DNA of 11,739 bases from an uncultured Oscillospiraceae bacterium (GTDB taxonomy: Bacteria > Bacillota > Clostridia > Oscillospirales > Acutalibacteraceae). The translations under genes and the position numbers were made by a program. This document shows positions 6,822 through 11,739 of the stretch, in pieces. The stretch is taken from positions 1-11,739 of the forward strand of contig UQVI01000046.1 of assembly GCA_900544515.1 (NCBI GenBank), written 5' to 3'. The number at the start of each line of letters is the position of its first letter. Positions within the stretch are counted from its first letter, which is position 1. Below the pieces are notes generated by a model. The model was not told where the DNA came from. It worked only from the letters and a program-made list of their open reading frames with translations, and did no database searches.

Positions 6822-8358
6822 TAACTTCGCCTTTCATTTCAATGCCCTTATTTATTTCAGCATCATCCGGATTTTGGGCAATACCCTGAAGCTCATTTTC
6901 CGATGGTGCATTTTCAACAGGAAGATAAATTACAACAAGCGTACCCTTGCCCTCTTCACTGTCAATTTCAAGCTTTCCTTTATGTAAATTAATAATTTCA
7001 TTTGTTACCGCCAGACCGATACCTGAACCGCGAACGGAAACATTCGCCTTATAGAACTTATCCTTGACGTGAGGCAAATCCTCCTTACTGATTCCGCAGC
7101 CCTGATCAGCAATTGCAATACTGATAAAATCACTGCCCTCAAGCTTAATAAACTGTGCCTTAACAAAGATCTTACTCGGTGAGCGTGAATACTTAAGAGC
7201 GTTATCAAGTATGTTCATAAATACCTGCTTGAGCCTGTTTGCATCTGCATCTGCCACAGCAGGAACATCAGGAATACTATATTTAACCTCAATACCCTCT
7301 CTCATTGCTCTTTCACAGAAAGTGAATACAGTTTCATCAAGCTCAGCAAAAACATCTGTCTTAGCCAGCTTAAGATTCATTCTTCCGCTCTGAAGCCTTG
7401 AAAAATCGAGAAGCTCTTCAACAAAGCCTTCCAGTCTGCCTGCCTCCTTAACGATTACCTCAAGTCCTTTTCGTGTTACATCATCAAAGGAATCATTAGC
7501 ACCGAAGGTCAGTGTTTCACCCCAGCCCTTAATGGAGGTAAGCGGAGTCCTGAGCTCGTGAGAGATTGTGGAAATAAAATCGTTTTTCATTTTATCGGTG
7601 GTCGAAATCTCTTCCGCCATTGAGTTAATGGAATCACAGAGATTACCGATTTCATCATTATATTTCTTCTCAATACGAACAGAATAATCACCCTGAGCAA
7701 TTTTCTTTGTCGTATCTGTAACTTCCTGAATAGGGAAAATAATGGAACGGATAAAAAACAGATTTGAAAATACTATGATTGCAAACACAATCACGAGTGC
7801 AGCAAATATCAGAAATACCATTGTATGTATCTGATTATCAATCTGCTCAAGCGAGGACATTACACGCACTGCACCGACAATGTTACCATCAGGATTCTTT
7901 ATTGCACGGCAGATTGCCATTACCTTTTCGCCGCTGTCCAGTTTTCCGATAAATTTTCCGCTGTTTTCAGCATCAACAAGCGCCTGATTATAGTCAGGCA
8001 TTTCCTGTTTCTCGATGGCAAAGCCGCTTGACGACAGAATAATCTGACCATCACTGTCAATAACCCATATTGTCGTTTTGTCCTTATAGCTGTAGCTGTC
8101 AATGAAATCCGTTGCTGACTGCTCCAGCGTTATACCCGCCTCAAGATTTGATGAAAAATAATCGGTTGCCGTTGTGGATGTGCCTGAACTTAAAATGCTT
8201 TCAACATTTGAATAATAATGATTTTTAATTGCAAATGATGATGTAAAAAAAACAATAATGAAAAATATTGCAACAACACCGAGAATGTTAATGAGCCATC
8301 TCAGAGTGATTCCCCTGACTTTAGGGATATGAAATTTTTCGCTGAATCTATTTTTCAT
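6814..8358 (-). CDS. Membrane sensor histidine kinase (HAMP, HisKA, HATPase_c)
   Basis: Sensor of a two-component system, 514 residues. It has a membrane helix at about 22-44, an extracytoplasmic region at about 45-177 with a Cache/PAS-like stretch (TIWVIDSDGQIILSS, 96-110), a second helix at about 178-200, a HAMP linker at about 202-255, and HisKA with SHELRTPL, phospho-acceptor H267. HATPase_c has the N-box NILDNALKYS (382-391), G1 DQGCGI (418-423) and G2 GSGIGLA (444-450). Unlike WalK, no cytoplasmic PAS lies between HAMP and HisKA. An acidic tail of about 34 residues follows the ATPase domain. ATG 8356-8358 has AGGA 6 bases upstream. It follows its response regulator by 34 bases and overlaps the DUF1385 gene by 8. 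The ligand is unknown. The gene is intact. Confidence 0.95.
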   Translation of the reverse strand: MKNRFSEKFHIPKVRGITLRWLINILGVVAIFFIIVFFTSSFAIKNHYYSNVESILSSGTSTTATDYFSSNLEAGITLEQSATDFIDSYSYKDKTTIWVIDSDGQIILSSSGFAIEKQEMPDYNQALVDAENSGKFIGKLDSGEKVMAICRAIKNPDGNIVGAVRVMSSLEQIDNQIHTMVFLIFAALVIVFAIIVFSNLFFIRSIIFPIQEVTDTTKKIAQGDYSVRIEKKYNDEIGNLCDSINSMAEEISTTDKMKNDFISTISHELRTPLTSIKGWGETLTFGANDSFDDVTRKGLEVIVKEAGRLEGFVEELLDFSRLQSGRMNLKLAKTDVFAELDETVFTFCERAMREGIEVKYSIPDVPAVADADANRLKQVFMNILDNALKYSRSPSKIFVKAQFIKLEGSDFISIAIADQGCGISKEDLPHVKDKFYKANVSVRGSGIGLAVTNEIINLHKGKLEIDSEEGKGTLVVIYLPVENAPSENELQGIAQNPDDAEINKGIEMKGEVNE

Positions 8359-8392
8359 TACATTTCCTGCCAGAATATACTAAATTTATTTT

Positions 8393-9106
8393 TTACTGCT
8401 TTGAGGTAATCCATTTATAGCCAAGACCCCATATGGTAACAAGTCTTGTAGGATTTGAAGGATTTTCCTCAATCTTAATTCTAAGACGTCTGATATTCAC
8501 ATCGACAATCTTTTCATCTCCGTAATAATTTGCACCCCAAACTGTTTTAAGAATATCTGTTCTTGAAAGAGCAGCATTCGGATTTTTAAAGAAATATTCG
8601 ATAATCTGAAATTCCACCTGAGTCAGCTCAATCAGCTCACCGTTTTTAGCTAAAGTACGATTTCTCAGATTCAGTTCAAATTCGTCAAGGATGATACTGT
8701 CGCCGGTAGTATCATTTTTTCTGAAGCCGCGCGTCATTTCAACTCTTCTGTAAACGGCATCCACTCTTGCCATAAGCTCACTTGGTGAAAACGGCTTTGT
8801 TACATAATCATCAGCACCGAACAGAAGACCTGTTACCTTGTCCATTTCCTGCGTTTTGGCACTGAGCATAATGATACCCAGATCAGACGAACGCTTACGA
8901 AGCTCCTTGCATACTGCCAGTCCGTCAATTTCAGGCATCATAATATCAAGGATTGCAACATCAAAGCTATTTTGATTCTTTGAAAACTTTTCAAGTGCAA
9001 CAGCACCATTTTCAGCCTGCTCTACCTCATAACCGCTTCTTGTAAGGTTAATTACAATAAACTCGCGGATGGATTCCTCGTCCTCCGCAACCAATACCTT
9101 TTTCAT
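8393..9106 (-). CDS. OmpR/PhoB-family response regulator
   Basis: DNA-binding output protein of the two-component system, 237 residues. The receiver domain (1-120) has the acidic pocket E8/D9/E10, phospho-acceptor D54 in ILDIMMPEIDG, S82 and the conserved K104 in DDYVTKPF. A winged-helix Trans_reg_C domain covers about 133-235, with the recognition region VDVNIRRLRIKIEE and the wing ending TIWGLGYKW. All residues needed for phosphotransfer are present. ATG 9104-9106 follows a perfect AGGAGG (9114-9119) at 7 bases. The kinase gene follows immediately. Overall it resembles the WalR/PhoP/ResD group of Firmicutes. The exact orthology cannot be set without alignment, so I give no symbol. A possible target box lies at 10536-10551. 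Confidence 0.95.
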   Translation of the reverse strand: MKKVLVAEDEESIREFIVINLTRSGYEVEQAENGAVALEKFSKNQNSFDVAILDIMMPEIDGLAVCKELRKRSSDLGIIMLSAKTQEMDKVTGLLFGADDYVTKPFSPSELMARVDAVYRRVEMTRGFRKNDTTGDSIILDEFELNLRNRTLAKNGELIELTQVEFQIIEYFFKNPNAALSRTDILKTVWGANYYGDEKIVDVNIRRLRIKIEENPSNPTRLVTIWGLGYKWITSKQ

Positions 9107-9123
9107 AAAATTTCCTCCTCTGT

Positions 9124-9141
9124 GAAATGCTAAGGCATTCC
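9124..9141 (-). promoter_or_regulatory. Small hairpin upstream of the response-regulator RBS
   Basis: In the mRNA, GGAAUGC and GCAUUUC pair over 7 base pairs (one G-U) around a CUUA loop, ending 4 bases before AGGAGG. It fills most of the 43-base gap between the lipoprotein and response-regulator genes. With no U-tract it is not a terminator. It might be a processing or stability element, or chance in AT-rich DNA. I see no convincing separate promoter in this gap. Confidence 0.25.
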
Positions 9142-9149
9142 AAATTAAA

Positions 9150-10457
9150 TTAATAGGATTTAATCATATTTTTCAAATCATCAATTGTAAACTTTATATC
9201 AGATTTGTCATTAACCTTAGCAAGATAAACAAATCCGGAATTACTGTAAATCTCTGCATATCCCTGAAAATCCGCTTCTCTTGAATTATAAGCGGACCTG
9301 ATCATTGTGATAATGCTGAAGCATTCATTTTTACTTTCATTTGAGATTAAAGAAAATGTTCTGCTTTCATTATCATATTTGGCGATGACCTTATCAAAAA
9401 TATCATCGTTAATCAGAAGTGAATACGCATCTCTTTTGCAGGAATATGTGTAGCATTTATGGAGCAAAACCGTATTTTCATAAACAACCCAGTTCTGGGC
9501 AGTAATCTGCGCAGGCAATTTTTTTACTGACTTATCTGTAGGAATTTCAACAGTTTTATCACCATCAATATCCTTGCAGTAGATTATACTGTTTCTTCTT
9601 GTTTCTGAGGTTTTGCCTGAGTTGTAGCTGTAAAACGGTGAAACGATCGAATCATAATAGTCAGACCAATAAATAAACTCTGTTACCATTGAATCACCGT
9701 CTGATTTAAGTGCATCGGCATATACACTGACACCCTCGTCAGTCATACCCCAAGTTATATTTTCAAAGGAGATGATTGTGCTGTCCAGCTTTGTTTCACC
9801 AAGTAGCTTTTCGTCGCCGTCCACAAAGGAATAAAGCTCAGCCGTAGGTGCCTCAGCCGCTGAACCGAGATTAAAAACAATTACCTCGTTCACCTTATCA
9901 TCATTTATATCCAAACAAATAAATTCACCGGCAGCAATAGAATCGGATATAGATTCAAGCATTGTACCTTTATCTGTTTTTTTCTGAGCATAAACATTGA
10001 ATCTATAATTATTTGATTTTGAAATAATACTCCAGCAGACCAGAATTTCATCATGTCCGTCGTTGTTCACATCGCAAAAATCGACGGATTTAACATCATT
10101 GCCTTCACCCCTGATGCTTTCAACAACACTCCATTTATTCTGTTGCTTTTTTAAAACAGCCAGGCTGGTTGTTCCTCTTTCATCAGAGGGCTCAAAAAAG
10201 GCAATTGCCTCATCCTCTTTATCCTTGTCCAAATCGTGGAAAATAAAAGATGTTGTATAATCACCGCTTGACGGTATCTTTATCAAGTACCCTGATTTGC
10301 AGTATTCGTCAACAGCATTCTGTACACCTGCATTATCACCGCTGGGTGAAACAGGAGAAATCAAATCATCAATGGATGAGGAAAGTCTGAAATTACTGCA
10401 TCCGGTCAGCAGCAGTGACAAAGATAAAAGAATCAGAAACACTCTTAATTTTTTCAT
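9150..10457 (-). CDS. Lipoprotein with FG-GAP-like calcium-loop repeats, unknown function
   Basis: Predicted surface lipoprotein of 435 residues. A basic, hydrophobic signal peptide ends in the lipobox LLTGC with C20 as the lipidated residue. Four Asp-rich loops of the pattern D-x-(D/N)-x-D-x-x-x-E occur at 75-83, 129-137, 183-191 and 296-304. Each follows a hydrophobic strand and precedes one (for example DVNNDGHDEILV). The first three are exactly 54 residues apart, suggesting blades of an integrin-alpha/FG-GAP (VCBS) beta-propeller with bound calcium. ATG 10455-10457 has AGGTGA 5 bases upstream. It has its own promoter (10490-10498) and lies 43 bases before the response regulator and kinase, suggesting that it modulates or is regulated by that system (inference). 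I recognise no enzyme signature. Confidence 0.85.
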   Translation of the reverse strand: MKKLRVFLILLSLSLLLTGCSNFRLSSSIDDLISPVSPSGDNAGVQNAVDEYCKSGYLIKIPSSGDYTTSFIFHDLDKDKEDEAIAFFEPSDERGTTSLAVLKKQQNKWSVVESIRGEGNDVKSVDFCDVNNDGHDEILVCWSIISKSNNYRFNVYAQKKTDKGTMLESISDSIAAGEFICLDINDDKVNEVIVFNLGSAAEAPTAELYSFVDGDEKLLGETKLDSTIISFENITWGMTDEGVSVYADALKSDGDSMVTEFIYWSDYYDSIVSPFYSYNSGKTSETRRNSIIYCKDIDGDKTVEIPTDKSVKKLPAQITAQNWVVYENTVLLHKCYTYSCKRDAYSLLINDDIFDKVIAKYDNESRTFSLISNESKNECFSIITMIRSAYNSREADFQGYAEIYSNSGFVYLAKVNDKSDIKFTIDDLKNMIKSY

Positions 10458-10489
10458 TTTGTCACCTCTTTAACGCACATATATTAGAC

Positions 10490-10498
10490 ATTATAACA
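10490..10498 (-). promoter_or_regulatory. Extended -10 promoter of the lipoprotein/two-component operon
   Basis: Read on the minus strand this is TGTTATAAT: a perfect TATAAT (10490-10495) with the TG of an extended -10. No good -35 is present at 16-18 bases (best TTTATT), which fits an extended -10 or an activator-dependent promoter. Transcription would begin near 10483, leaving a leader of about 25 bases before ATG 10457. Confidence 0.65.
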
Positions 10499-10530
10499 GA
10501 AATGAACTATAAAATAAATATAAATTTAAA

Positions 10531-10551
10531 AAATAATTACAAATAATTACA
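10531..10551 (-). repeat. Tandem TGTAAT box, possible response-regulator site
   Basis: AAATAATTAC occurs twice in direct tandem at 10531-10540 and 10541-10550. On the minus strand this gives two TGTAAT half-sites (10546-10551 and 10536-10541) separated by 4 bases. They lie about 53-69 bases upstream of the predicted start of transcription, just beyond the -35 region, a usual place for an activator. The half-site fits the WalR consensus TGTWAH and is close to PhoP boxes. WalR sites normally have 5 bases between half-sites. Confidence 0.45.
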
Positions 10552-10556
10552 TTTAT

Positions 10557-10599
10557 TATAAAAAAACAGAACAGCAGCCATAAAAACTGCTGTCCTGTT
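10557..10599 (-). terminator. Intrinsic terminator of the DUF2804 gene
   Basis: In the minus-strand RNA, AACAGGACAGCAG pairs with CUGCUGUUCUGUU over 13 base pairs with one G-U wobble, around a 9-base loop (10578-10586). It is followed directly by seven U (10560-10566). It lies 45 bases after the DUF2804 stop codon. The other strand has no T-tract after the stem, so it acts only on minus-strand transcription. It separates the DUF2804 unit from the downstream operon. Confidence 0.93.
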
Positions 10600-10644
10600 A
10601 AAATGAAATCAGCCAAATGAGAGTCAAACAAAATAAGGTTTAAA

Positions 10645-11670
10645 TCAATACTTATTATGTACCTTCTCAGCAAAGCAAAGGAAATCCTTAATTTCAATCA
10701 CAGTGCCGTCATCGAGTACCGCTTTGCCTGACATTCTGCCGAACACCTGATGCTGGTCGGTTACAATAATTCCGACGCTGGTATAATCACATCTGTCAAT
10801 AATCGGAACAAAATCCATTTCAAATCTTCCGTCTGATGAAGTGAAGGTCCATGGGTCAGTAAAATTATCACTGATGTTAAAGGTTACATCATCAAATTTG
10901 TGAGCCACGCCGTCATAAAAAATAACATTCTCACTGGCTGCAGAGGTATCACCAAAGCCATAGCCGATATTAAATCCAAAACGGTGACCGTCAACAACAC
11001 CTGAGCCTGAACCCCAGTACCAATAATTGTTATAGGTCCATACGCCTCTGCCCCAGTCCAGTCCGCCGAAATCGGTTGCAGGGTCAAATTCGTAAATTCT
11101 GCCATCATATTCAACCTTACCGCTTGCAGGCATACAGTTTATTTTCTGATTATAATAAAAAGCCTTCTTATCCTCAGCCCAAGGGGTAGCAATGACCATA
11201 GTGTCCTCGTCAGGATTATCAAGTGTCAGATTAACCTTGAGTCCTTTCCCTCCGTCAAAGCTTGGATAATCGCAACGAATCATACGCTTATTATCCTTCA
11301 CGAGATACTCAAGAGCCAGCTTTGCATTCTTCACCTTAACATCACCCTGTTCAGACGTTGGGGGCAGATGCAATTTACCCATAGGAAACGGAGCAAGCAC
11401 AGGCTGAGTATGCTCCCAAGCCTTGTTGAAATCAAGGAAGCTGACACTCTCCATTTCAAGATAACCCAAGTCCGAAATGGTAAAGCACACGGCAATATTG
11501 TGCTTGTTGGAAATTACGTAATAGTAATCCCATTCCTTGATTCTTGTTTTTCTTTTCTTAATCTCATTCCTGTCGTAAATCTGAACAAGACGTCTGCTCC
11601 AGCCGGGCTCCCTTAAAGTACCATCCGGATTGAGTAATGGTTTGCGCTCTGTTACCTCATGATTTCTCAT
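10645..11670 (-). CDS. DUF2804 domain protein
   Basis: 341 residues covering essentially the whole DUF2804 family length; function unknown. The family is recognised by NPDGTLREPGWSR (14-26), the aromatic GVWTYNNYWYWGSGSG near 210-225, GFNIGYGFGDTSAASEN near 233-249 and FEMDFVPIIDR followed by HQVFGRMSG. It is rich in tryptophan, tyrosine and beta-strand-like stretches, with no signal peptide or membrane helix, so it should be cytoplasmic. ATG 11668-11670 follows AAGGGG with 7-base spacing. It forms a single-gene unit between its own promoter (11721-11729) and a strong terminator (10557-10599). It is therefore unlikely to be co-regulated with the genes to its left. The family's lipocalin-like feel (CrtC/AttH type) is only an impression. 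Confidence 0.9.
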   Translation of the reverse strand: MRNHEVTERKPLLNPDGTLREPGWSRRLVQIYDRNEIKKRKTRIKEWDYYYVISNKHNIAVCFTISDLGYLEMESVSFLDFNKAWEHTQPVLAPFPMGKLHLPPTSEQGDVKVKNAKLALEYLVKDNKRMIRCDYPSFDGGKGLKVNLTLDNPDEDTMVIATPWAEDKKAFYYNQKINCMPASGKVEYDGRIYEFDPATDFGGLDWGRGVWTYNNYWYWGSGSGVVDGHRFGFNIGYGFGDTSAASENVIFYDGVAHKFDDVTFNISDNFTDPWTFTSSDGRFEMDFVPIIDRCDYTSVGIIVTDQHQVFGRMSGKAVLDDGTVIEIKDFLCFAEKVHNKY

Positions 11671-11698
11671 AATAATTCCCCTTAAATTTTTTAATAAA

Positions 11699-11712
11699 AT
11701 AAGTAAACTTAT
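11699..11712. promoter_or_regulatory. Operator-like dyad at the DUF2804 transcription start
   Basis: ATAAGT-AA-ACTTAT is a perfect 6-base inverted repeat with a 2-base centre. It starts 9 bases after the -10 element, so it covers about +2 to +15 of the predicted transcript, a typical repressor position. The surroundings are very AT-rich, so chance is possible. Confidence 0.35.
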
Positions 11713-11720
11713 CCAAATTT

Positions 11721-11729
11721 ATTATAACA
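11721..11729 (-). promoter_or_regulatory. Extended -10 promoter of the DUF2804 gene
   Basis: On the minus strand this reads TGTTATAAT, a perfect extended -10, the same nine bases as at 10490-10498. The matching -35 at 17 bases would lie just beyond the window end (after 11739) and cannot be checked. Transcription would start near 11714 with a leader of about 44 bases. Confidence 0.6.
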
Positions 11730-11739
11730 AACAACCATC

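Noticed and set aside
10491..10697. Minus-strand frame of 68 codons across the DUF2804 terminator
   Set aside because: It runs in another frame through the DUF2804 end, the terminator and the AT-rich promoter region. Its hydrophobic Leu/Phe/Ile composition comes from AT-rich sequence.

Overview
The window is one end of a draft contig from a low-GC, Gram-positive bacterium of the class Clostridia, most like the Ruminococcus/Oscillospiraceae group of gut anaerobes. The evidence is gene content and order (prmC next to a YqhQ/DUF1385 gene, then an M50 protease, scpA, scpB, DUF2953, ytfJ, dacF-like, rluB), AGGAGG-type ribosome binding sites and AT-rich spacers. This placement is inference, because there is no rRNA or marker alignment. 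All genes lie on the minus strand, so the biological reading direction is right to left.

Layout from right to left. (1) 11729-10557 is a self-contained unit: an extended -10 promoter, a DUF2804 gene and a strong intrinsic terminator. (2) 10551-10458 is a promoter region with an extended -10 and a tandem TGTAAT box upstream of it. (3) 10457-6814 is a signalling block: a calcium-loop, propeller-like lipoprotein, an OmpR-family response regulator and a membrane histidine kinase. (4) 6821-1839 is a tightly packed block: DUF1385/YqhQ, PrmC (release-factor methyltransferase), an M50 site-2-type protease, ScpA and ScpB (SMC condensin partners), DUF2953 and YtfJ/GerW. (5) 1790-50 holds a D-alanyl-D-alanine carboxypeptidase (DacF type), preceded by a hairpin that buries its Shine-Dalgarno, and an RluB-type pseudouridine synthase that overlaps it and runs off the genomic end. 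(6) Positions 1-49 are not genomic: they are an Illumina Nextera P7/N701/Tn5 mosaic-end adapter left in the assembly.

From 10457 to 50 no gap exceeds 48 bases, many genes overlap or abut, and I see no terminator, so the twelve genes may be one long transcript with internal starts. The window is mostly conserved chromosomal core. The less usual parts are the signalling block joined to the prmC/scpAB cluster, the possible autoregulatory box at 10536-10551, the RBS-masking hairpin before dacF, a clamp-binding-like peptide in the ScpB tail, and the adapter. I see no mobile element, CRISPR array, tRNA or rRNA. No stretch longer than 300 bases lacks a gene.
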